28,200 nt of DNA from Balneolales bacterium (lineage in GTDB: Bacteria; Bacteroidota; Rhodothermia; Balneolales; Natronogracilivirgulaceae): positions 1-28,200 of the forward strand of contig SLQC01000269.1 of assembly GCA_007131625.1 (NCBI GenBank), read 5' to 3'. The notes below the pieces were generated by a model that saw only the letters and a program-made list of their open reading frames with translations, ran no database searches and was not told where the DNA came from. Position numbers and translations under genes: made by a program. This document shows positions 9,354-17,916 of the stretch, piece after piece. Within the stretch, counting starts at the first letter, position 1. The number at the start of each line of letters is the position of its first letter.

Positions 9354-10193
9354 TCAGCATTCGGTGTCCTGGAAATTCTCGTCCCAGCAAACACGATTGC
9401 CGTCACGGTATCCCTCGCTTTGGATGGATCCTTTGCCGGTCTCATTGTTCCATTCCAAAATACTTCTTCCAGCGTCAAAGACATCCCACATTTCCAGAGA
9501 GCCAATATCGCCGTCGCGCCGGTAGAGGAATCGGCCGTCTTCCTCAACGTCGAACCTCATGTCAACCAAGGTGGTAATATCACCGTCCAGCTCATATTCC
9601 ATCAGGTAAGTTGGATCTTCATTCTCGTCAAAAAAGTCATACAGCTGCCAGGCACCACCGGAGCCGTCTAACCTTATCTGGGATGCGATCAGCAAGGCGT
9701 TGTCCAGATCTATATCCATTCCTTCCATCGTATACCGGAGTTCCCAGTGTCGCTCATTATTTATTGTTTCAGCTGTTATTCTCATTGCAATAGATTCGCC
9801 CTCAGCGGCAAAGCTCCACTCCCAGATCCAGGTGTCTCCGTCGACATGAGGGTCACCCCACTGGTGCTCCTGGAAAAAAGCCGAGGGCAGACTCCCCATA
9901 GTCTGAAACCATAATTCGGCGAAATAGGCATACCAGGCCGCTTGTTCATATGCAGTAAAATTTGCAGTTACGGGCAGCGAATCCATCTTATTTCGAATGG
10001 CTTCTCGGGTATCGGATTGGATGGAATGAAAGGTATCTGCCTGTTCAAAAATGGAAAAATCCATTTTGACATTATCGAGGGTGGGAGCGTCGGGAGCCTC
10101 AGAAAGATCTGGGCCGGATGGACTGTCGCCGCAGCTCCATATCGTAAATAGTAACAAGAAGGTGGCAGATGTAATAAGTGAATGTCGTAGCAT
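9354..10193 (-). CDS. Putative lipoprotein of unknown function
   Basis: The 279-residue product begins with a convincing lipoprotein signal (MLRHSLITSATFLLLFTIWSC, lipidation at Cys21) followed by a Gly/Ser/Pro-rich linker. The mature part is strongly acidic and rich in Trp, Phe and Tyr. Its second half alternates short beta-like segments (WELRYTMEG, GRFLYRRDGDIGSLEMW), suggesting a beta-sandwich or barrel. Two late Cys residues (CWDENFQDTEC) could form a disulfide. I recognise no catalytic motif and no named family. The gene stands alone, converging on ggt, with a long AT-rich region upstream. It is probably a surface or periplasmic lipoprotein peculiar to this lineage. Confidence 0.75.
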   Translation of the reverse strand: MLRHSLITSATFLLLFTIWSCGDSPSGPDLSEAPDAPTLDNVKMDFSIFEQADTFHSIQSDTREAIRNKMDSLPVTANFTAYEQAAWYAYFAELWFQTMGSLPSAFFQEHQWGDPHVDGDTWIWEWSFAAEGESIAMRITAETINNERHWELRYTMEGMDIDLDNALLIASQIRLDGSGGAWQLYDFFDENEDPTYLMEYELDGDITTLVDMRFDVEEDGRFLYRRDGDIGSLEMWDVFDAGRSILEWNNETGKGSIQSEGYRDGNRVCWDENFQDTEC

Positions 10194-10720
10194 AACTCTG
10201 TACGTTGATTTGTGTTATCTTTATGATGGTTACTATGTCAATGGTGAATAAGATGCGATTACATTACCTGGAAGTACCTTTCATGGGTTTGAAATAATGG
10301 TGTCGAACATACAAAAAAATAGAATTACTACGTTACCCAATTGTGGATTAACTACAAGCCACATTTCTTTCATTTCATCTGTCACAACCTGAATTTGCAC
10401 ATTTTTGTCACAATCCGAATTTGACCCGCGCAGGAGTTTTTCTGTCAGGCTAATTTTTGTGTAGCGAGTAAATCATTTATAATCACATACTAATGTGCAG
10501 TGTCAGATGCATGATACAGGATTATATATCCAATATTATCAACTGTGTTGATGTATTTTTCACATAAGTTGATTATAATTTAACTACTATCGTATTACAA
10601 TGATGTTACCCTAAATTTTGCCAATGGGGAAATTAATTTTTTATAATCTACTGTTAAAATGCTGATTTTGTGTAAGTTTTCAATGATATATTTAATATCG
10701 ACATAATCATATACTTTCAA
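10194..10720. other. Long AT-rich intergenic region with repeats
   Basis: This 527-base region lies between a minus-strand and a plus-strand gene, so it should hold two promoters. It is strongly AT-rich. Besides the direct repeats at 10381-10423 it holds an interrupted inverted repeat: ATCAACT at 10538-10544 against AGTTGAT at 10567-10573, with GTG/CAC extending it inward. No gene of believable composition was seen on either strand. The repeats and the composition fit the scar of a lost mobile element. Confidence 0.5.
10381..10423. repeat. Two imperfect 17-bp direct repeats, possible IS end
   Basis: GTCACAACCTGAATTTG at 10381-10397 recurs as GTCACAATCCGAATTTG at 10407-10423, with two mismatches and a 26-base offset; the second copy is followed by ACCCGCGCAGG. 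Closely spaced direct repeats of this kind are typical of the ends of IS21-family elements, where they bind the transposase. No istA/istB-like gene is nearby, so at most this is a solo end or remnant. Confidence 0.4.
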
Positions 10721-11353
10721 ATGAAAGTTTTCCCTCTTAACATTTTTCAATCGATACTTTTCATCGGTATACTGTCGCTATTTGCCATGGAATGTGCTAC
10801 TCTGCGTGACCCAACCCAAATTGTAGAGAGAACTGAACTGCCCATAGTTAATATTGAAATGGAAAAAGATGAGCTTATATTGCCTGTAATATTCCAAATC
10901 CAGGAAGATGGCAGTGTTGAAAAGGTGAATATGCTGACAACAAGCGGCGATTCTGAGTGGGATAGAATGGCTGTTGACTCATTGATGAAATGGAGATTTG
11001 AAGCACCTCCACCAGATGACAACCGCAAATTGATTCGTAAAAATATAAGAGTACAATTACTGCCACAGGAAGTAATGAATGTAGGCGAATTGATTGCAGG
11101 AAGTGAAGCGGATGCAAATGTTCTTTATTCTCGTCTCAGAGCCGGTATCAGTTTTGAGCAGTTGGTAAGTCAGGTCGCGGATGAGTCATCAATCGGCAGG
11201 TCCGGACGCTATTTGGAAGATGTCAATACGGCAGATTATCCTGCCCATATTAGCAAAATTCTGATCGACTTAAATGTAGGTTCTTTCTCCAGGCCGGTTC
11301 AGAGGAATGGTGAATATGTGATTTTTAAACGTTATGGTGCTCACTTGCCTTAA
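10721..11353 (+). CDS. TonB C-terminal-like and parvulin-like two-domain envelope protein
   Basis: The 210-residue product begins with a hydrophobic signal or anchor (about 5-23) ending near Cys25. The preceding MEC is a poor lipobox, so lipidation is uncertain. Residues about 55-115 match the pattern of a TonB C-terminal domain: VIFQIQEDGSVEKVNMLTTSG, then a helix and MKWRFEAPP, then NIRVQL. Residues about 117-207 match a small parvulin-type peptidyl-prolyl isomerase: an A..L...LRAG.SFEQLVS helix, SSIGRSGRYLEDV, then L..L.VGSFSRPVQRNGEYVIFKR. The stop is followed by a minus-strand gene. Such a fusion could couple partner recognition to folding assistance in the periplasm, but that is speculation. 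Both assignments rest on recalled family patterns. Confidence 0.7.
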   Translation: MKVFPLNIFQSILFIGILSLFAMECATLRDPTQIVERTELPIVNIEMEKDELILPVIFQIQEDGSVEKVNMLTTSGDSEWDRMAVDSLMKWRFEAPPPDDNRKLIRKNIRVQLLPQEVMNVGELIAGSEADANVLYSRLRAGISFEQLVSQVADESSIGRSGRYLEDVNTADYPAHISKILIDLNVGSFSRPVQRNGEYVIFKRYGAHLP

Positions 11354-11368
11354 AAGGAGTCACGAAAT

Positions 11369-11396
11369 TGATCCTTCGCTGGTGCGTTCTGGATCA
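11369..11396. terminator. Dyad between convergent genes, terminator-like but without a T tract
   Basis: TGATCC (11369-11374) pairs with GGATCA (11391-11396), and inside the loop CGC pairs with GCG. The dyad lies exactly between two convergent stop codons (11353 and 11397), a common position for a shared terminator. No run of T follows in either direction, so intrinsic termination would be weak. Confidence 0.3.
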
Positions 11397-12083
11397 TCAA
11401 AAAAACAGTCGAATGTTCAGGCTTGGTAGCGGGTTCACGTTTTTTTGTGCCTGGTGAGCTGACATTTGTTCCCACTCTTGCGGTATCAAATTATGAATTG
11501 TCAATCCTGTTTCCATCCTTATTCTGGCATTATAGTAATCCACAGAGTGTGAGGACAGAAAAATGATATCATATAGGGAATGGAATGCAAGTAATAATCC
11601 ACTGGAAACCAGCAAACTTAATCCTAAAGCTTCAAAATCTTCATTTTGCCTGATGAAATAACCGGAAACCAGCATAGAGAAAGTTGATGAGCGTATAATT
11701 ATACTTCTTCTTGCCAGTGGCCAATCGTCAGAATAAATGCTGCCGGCAGATGGTCCCACAATAACCGCCGGAATAATCAGCAATATGGATGTCCCGGATT
11801 GCTCTGGCAAACGATACCCTCTTGAATTTAGCCTTGCCAATGCTAGGGGAATCGTTGTAAATGCGACTGAATGCAAACGTGCCAAGGACTTGCTTTTGAA
11901 TTCTGGAACTTCCTCTTCTATTTCCGGATTTAGTATATAAGAAATGGCTTTGTCGCTGGCGCGGTTAAACATAGCTGAATCAGGCTCATGTACGAATGCA
12001 TTGGCCTTGTGAGCACCGGTTAAATGTACAAGCGACAGCATGAAGGTGATCAGTGCAAAGATATTTAACCGGTTTATGCTCAT
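11397..12083 (-). CDS. Uncharacterised membrane-associated protein
   Basis: I do not recognise a named family. The frame is open from an ATG at 12176, but the ATG at 12083 gives a proper signal peptide (MSINRLNIFALITFMLSLVH, probable cleavage near ANA) and is preferred; the extra 31 residues upstream look unstructured. The 228-residue product then has a charged segment (EIEEEVPEFKSKS). At least two hydrophobic segments follow, one around TSILLIIPAVIVGPSAG and one around LGLSLLVSSGLLLAF. The GPSAGSIYSDDWPLARRS motif resembles the GPS.G.fY motif of small membrane proteins of unknown function in Bacteroidota. It is transcribed toward the TonB/parvulin-like gene and shares a dyad with it. The stop is a TGA following a Phe-Phe end. 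Confidence 0.65.
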   Translation of the reverse strand: MSINRLNIFALITFMLSLVHLTGAHKANAFVHEPDSAMFNRASDKAISYILNPEIEEEVPEFKSKSLARLHSVAFTTIPLALARLNSRGYRLPEQSGTSILLIIPAVIVGPSAGSIYSDDWPLARRSIIIRSSTFSMLVSGYFIRQNEDFEALGLSLLVSSGLLLAFHSLYDIIFLSSHSVDYYNARIRMETGLTIHNLIPQEWEQMSAHQAQKNVNPLPSLNIRLFF

Positions 12084-12355
12084 CTGAACATTAGAAGGTT
12101 GAAGTGCAAGAAGCCGGTATAAAAGGCCGGGTACGGTATTTCGAGACAAAGATAACATTACGACGTCACAATTCATACAGGATCACTTCGGAAAAACGTT
12201 ACTAACAGGACGTTCAAGGATGCTTTCCGCTGATCATATTTTTGATGCCGATATTGTAAACTCTTAAGTTACATATCGAGAATTTCTCTTATTTTAACCA
12301 GACTTCTTGCTTGAACTCATAGCCTGCATGACATTTTTTCAACCTTTGGATCTTC

Positions 12356-15300
12356 ATGAAATCGCATTTTTTTTCGTTCATCATAATAATTTTGACTCAC
12401 CATGTCGGGTACCCGGATCGACTCAATGCATCTCCTCTTGACGATCACTATCTGCCCGGACGCCTCATTGTCAAACTGGAGTCGAATGTTAGTGACAACT
12501 ATTTCATGCAATCCGCCGATTATCAAACCGTCCATACTGAAACTCTTCAGAAATTAGAGACTTTTTTGGAATCATACGATGTGAAGTCGATGACACCTGT
12601 TTTTGGACCGAATACATTGTCTAATCTGCAGGAGTTGAAACGATCCCGGCCAAAGATTTCCAGTAAGGCAACCGAACTTACCGGATCACTGCAGCGGACC
12701 TATGTCATCAACTATCGTTCCGGTGAAGACCCCAAACAGTTAGCAACTGAAATCGAAAAAATAGGTGGGGTGGTGTACGCTGAGCCTCATTACACGTATC
12801 AAACTGCAGATGTAAATATTCTGAAGAATCAGCAGGAAAGCCCGGAGATGTTTCCGTCCATGCAAGAATCTGAGGAGAATAAATATATTCCCAATGATCC
12901 GCTGATTGATCAGCATAGCCAAAATTTATTCGATTATATGAATATCTTCAAAGCATGGGGAGTGAATAGAGGCTCATCCGATGTCGTTATTGCTATCGTA
13001 GATACGGGAGTTTATTACGATCATCCGGATCTTAAAGATAACCTCTGGTATAATCCCGAACCTGGTTTGGCAGATGATTATTTTGCCGAATTTGAAATTT
13101 TAAATGATACCATCGGCTGGAATTTTTGGGAATCCGGGGATGTTTTCAAAGGTGAAGAACCGGAACAAAATGCCAATCCTGTCGGTAAATTCAGTCGTCA
13201 CGGAACCAGAGTGGCCGGCGTTGCAGCTGCCGTCACTGATAATGCAGAGGGCATCGCAGGCGTAGGGTTCCAGACACAATATATGCCAGTAAAAGTTGGT
13301 GGTACAAAGGATTATCCAAATTCCCTGCCTTTCGCCATTCATGGTATCATTTATGCAGCCATAAATGGGGCGGATGTTATAAATTGCAGCTTTGTTGGAA
13401 CCGGAAACTCCAGATTCTCATCCGATGCCATCACATTTGCTCAGGAGATGGGTGCCGTTGTGATCGCCGCTATAGGTAACAACGGTATATCGACCACGGG
13501 AACCTATCCAGCATCGTTTGACGATGTCCTCGCAGTTGGTGCTGTCAGGGATTCATTTGATGACAGAATTACCCATTTTTCTAACTTCGGTTACAAGGTG
13601 GATGTGTTTGCTGTCGGACAAAGTGTTATGAGCACGACGTTTGAATATGATGATGAAGAGAACTTATGGGTGCCGGGATATCAGCCTTTCACTGGAACCT
13701 CCGCGGCGACTCCAATCGTCAGTGGACTGGCAGGGCTGTTAAAAGCCGAATACCCGGATTGGCCAGCGCAGCGTATTGCTAGCCAGATTAGTGGTACAGC
13801 CCGTTCCATCCGTCACGCCAATCCCGAACAACAATATGAGGACAAGCTTGGTAATGGGGTCATCGACGCTTTTGCCGCCCTGACTGAAAACGTACCGGTG
13901 ATCCATTTCACTGATTATGTTTTTACTAAAGAACAAAACCAAAAAATTAATGTCGGGGAGTCCGGCGTTCTTACGGCGGAAGGGGTCCATTTCGGAAGTC
14001 CATCTCCGGAATTATTTTTCAAACTTGAATCCATGCAACCGGGTATAACAATTCACACAGAACGGAAAGCCATAAGTGATTTGGGCCCCGGAGAAATATT
14101 CAATATCGTTTTTTCCATATCAATTGATGATGACTACTCGCTTGACTCTGTTCCAGGATTCAGACTGACCTGGTCTGCAGGAGATATTGAGGATCCGTCC
14201 TATCAGGGCACTCATATTATACTGTATGATGAGTTGCTCTATGGCAATATGGAAAACAACAGAATCACGATGTCTATACCGTCCGATGGCACCCTGGGTT
14301 TCATGCACCCGGATGATAACTCTATTGGAATTGGATTTATACCGGGTGGATTTGATAATATCTTGTCTGAATCCGGCATTATGATCAGTGGTTACAGAGA
14401 CGTGGAGCAAGTGATCATTAATCAGGTACGAGATAGTACAGGAATAACACGTCATTTTCTACCCGTGAAAAATTTTCGCTTTGATAATGCTCCTTCTTAT
14501 CACAATACACAGGTCGGATCGGCCAGGTTTCATTCCGTCAACCACCCGATTGCAAGAGAACTTGAAATTGAGTTGGAAGCTATAACTCCGATCGGCCGGT
14601 CGGATAGCAGGCCAACGATATTTCTCAATTTTCATGTTACAAATGTCAGCGATTTTATTTATAGGGATATTCATTTTGGCATTTTCAACCATTGGGAAAT
14701 CCGGGAGGAAGGGCCCCATTCCATCCATTTTTCTGAAGAACAAAAACTGATGTATGTACGGCACGAAAGTAGTCCGCTGGTTGCCGGAATTGCGACAAGA
14801 GGTAACATTTCGGGAGCCCTTGCGATCAACAATGAATCCACAATGACACTTGACCAGGCGGAATCGCGAAGTGACAGCCTGAGTTTTGGTATTATATATC
14901 ATGAGGATGATGAACATCTGGACGGCTTTACAGATGCTGAAAAATATTTGGCATTGACAAGTGGAACGGAACGCACAACCCTGTCCGCCGATAATGTTTC
15001 AATGGTGTTCAGTACGGGTCCTTATACACTTCATCCACATTCCCAGGTTACCATAGGATTTATCTATGTGTGGGAGCAGAATGCTCAACGGTTGATAAAC
15101 GAGGTTTCATCAGCACTTGGAATGGAACTTCTCAAGCACGATGAATCCGGAGAATATGCAAAAACCGGGAAGGTGGCAGATGAGTTAACACTTTATGCAA
15201 ACTATCCAAACCCATTTAATAACCAGACCAATTTGCGATTTGATCTGAGGGAATCAACGCATGTAGAGCTGGCTGTTTATGATCTATTAGGGAGACGTGT

Positions 15301-15442
15301 GGTGATGTTGGTGAATGAAGTGAGGGATCAGGGGCCGCATTTCGTGATCTTAGATGGATCCAGCATGGCAAGTGGCACCTATATAGCCATTTTGAGGGCA
15401 GATGGAAATATTAAGTCGGAAATGATGCTGATGGTGAAGTGA
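12356..15442 (+). CDS. Secreted subtilisin-like (S8) serine protease with type IX sorting domain
   Basis: The 1028-residue protein carries, in order: an N-terminal signal (hydrophobic FFSFIIIILTH); a propeptide with PGRLIVKLE at 34-42 and a YAEPHY element at 141-146; a subtilase domain; a long beta-rich region (about 515-930) with no recognised motif; and a C-terminal sorting domain from about 943 (ELTLYANYPNPFN, YDLLGRRV, SGTYIAIL). The catalytic triad is Asp216 (AIVDTG), His282 (RHGTRVAG) and Ser449 (FTGTSAATP), with oxyanion Asn375. All are intact, so an active protease is expected. The HGTR in place of the usual HGTH is a tolerated variant. The sorting domain implies export by the type IX system and cell-surface attachment or release. 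No operon partner is visible. Confidence 0.93.
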   Translation: MKSHFFSFIIIILTHHVGYPDRLNASPLDDHYLPGRLIVKLESNVSDNYFMQSADYQTVHTETLQKLETFLESYDVKSMTPVFGPNTLSNLQELKRSRPKISSKATELTGSLQRTYVINYRSGEDPKQLATEIEKIGGVVYAEPHYTYQTADVNILKNQQESPEMFPSMQESEENKYIPNDPLIDQHSQNLFDYMNIFKAWGVNRGSSDVVIAIVDTGVYYDHPDLKDNLWYNPEPGLADDYFAEFEILNDTIGWNFWESGDVFKGEEPEQNANPVGKFSRHGTRVAGVAAAVTDNAEGIAGVGFQTQYMPVKVGGTKDYPNSLPFAIHGIIYAAINGADVINCSFVGTGNSRFSSDAITFAQEMGAVVIAAIGNNGISTTGTYPASFDDVLAVGAVRDSFDDRITHFSNFGYKVDVFAVGQSVMSTTFEYDDEENLWVPGYQPFTGTSAATPIVSGLAGLLKAEYPDWPAQRIASQISGTARSIRHANPEQQYEDKLGNGVIDAFAALTENVPVIHFTDYVFTKEQNQKINVGESGVLTAEGVHFGSPSPELFFKLESMQPGITIHTERKAISDLGPGEIFNIVFSISIDDDYSLDSVPGFRLTWSAGDIEDPSYQGTHIILYDELLYGNMENNRITMSIPSDGTLGFMHPDDNSIGIGFIPGGFDNILSESGIMISGYRDVEQVIINQVRDSTGITRHFLPVKNFRFDNAPSYHNTQVGSARFHSVNHPIARELEIELEAITPIGRSDSRPTIFLNFHVTNVSDFIYRDIHFGIFNHWEIREEGPHSIHFSEEQKLMYVRHESSPLVAGIATRGNISGALAINNESTMTLDQAESRSDSLSFGIIYHEDDEHLDGFTDAEKYLALTSGTERTTLSADNVSMVFSTGPYTLHPHSQVTIGFIYVWEQNAQRLINEVSSALGMELLKHDESGEYAKTGKVADELTLYANYPNPFNNQTNLRFDLRESTHVELAVYDLLGRRVVMLVNEVRDQGPHFVILDGSSMASGTYIAILRADGNIKSEMMLMVK

Positions 15443-15479
15443 AATAGTTTACACTTTGAATAGTTATTCACTCTTAATT

Positions 15480-15573
15480 AAAAAGCTGTTTTCAGCCGCT
15501 GTCCGGTTAAAAAAACTGCTCTTAGCTGCTGTCCAGGTAATTAAAAAACTACCCTCAGCCGCAGTCCGATTAA
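15480..15573. repeat. Three degenerate tandem repeats of about 30-33 bp
   Basis: Three units share an A-rich stretch followed by a core resembling CAGCCGCTGTCCGGTTAA; the cores begin near 15494, 15524 and 15557, giving periods of 30 and 33. Read on the minus strand, each unit is a GGAC-GC-rich segment followed by five to seven T residues. The last unit has a small GCTG-AAAA-CAGC hairpin before its T run. They lie between the convergent protease and phosphoesterase genes, and could be repeated weak terminators for the minus-strand gene or a slipped-strand expansion. Confidence 0.7.
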
Positions 15574-15620
15574 ACTGATGAATTAAAGTGTTATGATTTG
15601 TATCAGTTGTTATCGGGTAT

Positions 15621-17831
15621 TCAGCGGGTAATCTGCTCGGCTTGCAGCACACGGACTTCATTCGCCGGGACGTCTGCTTTGACGATGAGTACGGTCCAAA
15701 GGTTGTCGTCACTATGCCAGTGTCGATCGATGGTGCCACCGGCAACTTCGTAATGGCCTTTGGGCAGAACCCATTCGATGCGGCAAGCGTCGAATGGCTC
15801 ACTGTAATTGTTGATAAGACGCGCCCTATGAACCTGTGGTTCACCCGTTTGGTCAGCCGGATCAAAATCGACGCGTAATGGGGCGACGCGATGGCGGTCG
15901 AGAAGCCAGGGTTGATGTTCGTGGCCAGCGTAACTGTGCGATTCAACACGATCATCTGCGAAGCGTATGATGCGATAAGTGTCGGATGACTGTTTGCCGA
16001 TGAAGGTTGTGGCACCGTCGTTGATTGAAAAATGATAGCCGCGAACGACTTGCGGATCATCAGCATGCATCGCCCTCGCCCGCGGCCAGGCATGAGCCGA
16101 GTGCACGAGCGCAAAATCGAAATGATCGAGAAAGTCGCGTGTCGGCTCGCTTTCGTAGGCATTGAGCACACGGATGCGACTTTCGCGATAGGATTCAAAC
16201 TTTCTCCAGGCGGCCTTGATCGCCTCATGGTTATGCTCCGGAACCCACGACCATCCATAGTTGAGCACAGCAATTTCAGGACCGATCTCGACGACGCCGA
16301 TCGGGTCGCCATACCAACGGTCGAAGTCACGGGTCGCAGTGTGGTGCCAGTCGTAATGCGGCTCCCGGTGCAGGAAGCCCTGGTCAACTTCGCCAACGGA
16401 GACGGAGAACGGGAAATCAGGCCCTGGCCGGCGTGTGCCGTCGGAATCGAGGAAAGAGGGGCTTTCCACATAGCCGAAGGTGTGGTTGCCGATGGTCACC
16501 AGATGAGGCACGTTAAGGTTTTTCAGGCCGCCGGCGGTATAGGCCGGGTGCACCTCGTTGCTAATGAGTACGGCGTCAGGGTTGATGAGGTTTGCCATAT
16601 CAGCGAAGGTGGCCAGGTACTCGCCCTGGTAATGGCCCCACGTATCAAGGTGACCAAGAGTGAGAAAAACCGGTTGATCGGGAAAACTGTCGCGTAAGTG
16701 CAGACTGCGGGGGGCTCGCCAAGTGAATGCGCGGTCGGGGCTGTGCACATAGGCGACAAGATCGCCCATACCTTGCAGCGGCTGATCGGGCAGGTCGATG
16801 CTCATATGCATGCCTTCAGCGGGTATCGGATTCGACCCTTCCCATAGTAATACGCGGCGGCGTGCCTTGCCGATCGTCTGCTCCCATCGAAGGGAAAGCA
16901 GCTTGAGTGGCTCGTCATTCTGGTGAGGTGCAAAGTGTAGATTCAGGCTGTCGCCGGGCCGTTTGACAGCGGGATAGCCGAGACGAGGGCGTTCGAAACC
17001 CTCGGAAAGCAATTGGTTATTCAACCGCAGGTGAACGGGGGTGAGCCATCGTTCGGATCCCGCGTGCAGCGGCGGCAACGGCAACGTAACGCTCTTCCAG
17101 CCGAGGGCATCGATACGCAGGGTGTAGCCTTCGCCCGGCGGCACGTCGGTGAGGCGAACCATGCCGCTCATCCAGTTGCGTTGAACAACGGTGCGGAGGA
17201 CGGTGTTGCCGTCAAGCACGGTGACACGGGCATCGACAAGCAGGTCGCCGGCCTCACCGGTGAGGAAAAACGCAAGGTCGGCAGCCGGCTCGCTTAACTC
17301 GCGGAAGCCGATGATGCGCACACCACGGCCGCCGTTGGGCGCATACCAGTGTCGCAGACTGACGCGACGGGGCTGAGGTTCGCGGTCGCGGTAAAGGACG
17401 ATTTCGTTGGCCTCGGTGAGTGGATAGATTTCGCGGATTACCTCGCCGTCAATGGCGACCTCGAGAATGCCGTCGTTTAAGCTGCCGGAATATACGTAGG
17501 GGATGTGGGATTCGAGTACGAGTGCGAGGCCTGAAGCGTCGAATGTGCGTTTGAGTGTGGCACCGTCTTCATCGGTGTGCAAATGCTGTTTAGTTGGGAA
17601 GCTGCGACGGTAGAAATATTGGTTCCATTCGCCTGTAGTTTGTACCATGGGGTCGTCAACGACCCCGATTACCGTTTGCCAGTACTCGGCTTTACCAGGC
17701 CGCAGGGGCAATTGGTTTTCTTCATCCCGCAGATTATCCTGCGTTTTTTCGAGCACAGATATAGGATTCAGAAGGAATAGTGCAACTATGGAGTAGAGTG
17801 ACAGAGATTTCAGCGACATGATGTTTATCAT
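15621..17831 (-). CDS. Secreted calcineurin-like metallophosphoesterase, multi-domain
   Basis: The 736-residue product has a signal peptide (hydrophobic about 9-24), then a beta-rich N-terminal region to about 185 and a carboxypeptidase-regulatory-like segment (about 197-260). A calcineurin-like phosphoesterase domain follows at about 385-630. Candidate motifs are GHLDTWGH at 393-400, NEV at 425-427 (where GD is usual), IGNHT at 447-451 (usually GNHD or GNHE), HSAHAW at 577-582 and GYHF at 598-601 (usually GHxH). Several metal ligands are non-canonical, so activity is uncertain. A 100-residue C-terminal beta domain follows. The gene is much richer in GC than its neighbours: two 60-base lines counted by eye gave 60% and 70%. 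It ends 47 bases from the tandem repeats. Start: ATG at 17831; an ATG at 17819 is also possible. Substrate unknown. Confidence 0.75.
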   Translation of the reverse strand: MINIMSLKSLSLYSIVALFLLNPISVLEKTQDNLRDEENQLPLRPGKAEYWQTVIGVVDDPMVQTTGEWNQYFYRRSFPTKQHLHTDEDGATLKRTFDASGLALVLESHIPYVYSGSLNDGILEVAIDGEVIREIYPLTEANEIVLYRDREPQPRRVSLRHWYAPNGGRGVRIIGFRELSEPAADLAFFLTGEAGDLLVDARVTVLDGNTVLRTVVQRNWMSGMVRLTDVPPGEGYTLRIDALGWKSVTLPLPPLHAGSERWLTPVHLRLNNQLLSEGFERPRLGYPAVKRPGDSLNLHFAPHQNDEPLKLLSLRWEQTIGKARRRVLLWEGSNPIPAEGMHMSIDLPDQPLQGMGDLVAYVHSPDRAFTWRAPRSLHLRDSFPDQPVFLTLGHLDTWGHYQGEYLATFADMANLINPDAVLISNEVHPAYTAGGLKNLNVPHLVTIGNHTFGYVESPSFLDSDGTRRPGPDFPFSVSVGEVDQGFLHREPHYDWHHTATRDFDRWYGDPIGVVEIGPEIAVLNYGWSWVPEHNHEAIKAAWRKFESYRESRIRVLNAYESEPTRDFLDHFDFALVHSAHAWPRARAMHADDPQVVRGYHFSINDGATTFIGKQSSDTYRIIRFADDRVESHSYAGHEHQPWLLDRHRVAPLRVDFDPADQTGEPQVHRARLINNYSEPFDACRIEWVLPKGHYEVAGGTIDRHWHSDDNLWTVLIVKADVPANEVRVLQAEQITR

Positions 17832-17884
17832 AGTGGTTATCCCATTTTGAATTCATGCAGTCAAACGTAAATCCATCTTTCCGG

Positions 17885-17900
17885 TTTACTTTGAAGTAAA
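17885..17900. promoter_or_regulatory. Perfect 7-bp palindrome upstream of the phosphoesterase gene
   Basis: TTTACTT is followed by TG and the exact reverse complement AAGTAAA. It lies 54 bases upstream of the phosphoesterase start and 17 bases past the stop of the permease gene. It could be an operator for the downstream gene or a small terminator hairpin. No T run follows on the minus strand, which argues against termination. Confidence 0.3.
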
Positions 17901-17916
17901 ATAACAAAGATATTTT

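Noticed and set aside
12083..12176. Longer N-terminus for the membrane-associated protein
   Set aside because: The extra 31 residues precede a typical signal peptide and would displace it from the N-terminus.
15464..16471. Minus-strand open frame of 335 codons reading through the tandem repeats
   Set aside because: It overlaps the phosphoesterase gene in another frame, is rich in Ser, Thr and Arg without motifs, and arises because the GC-rich gene lacks stop codons in shifted frames.
16032..16697. Plus-strand open frame of 221 codons
   Set aside because: Antisense to the phosphoesterase gene, whose reading frame has a signal peptide and family motifs; long antisense frames are expected in GC-rich DNA.
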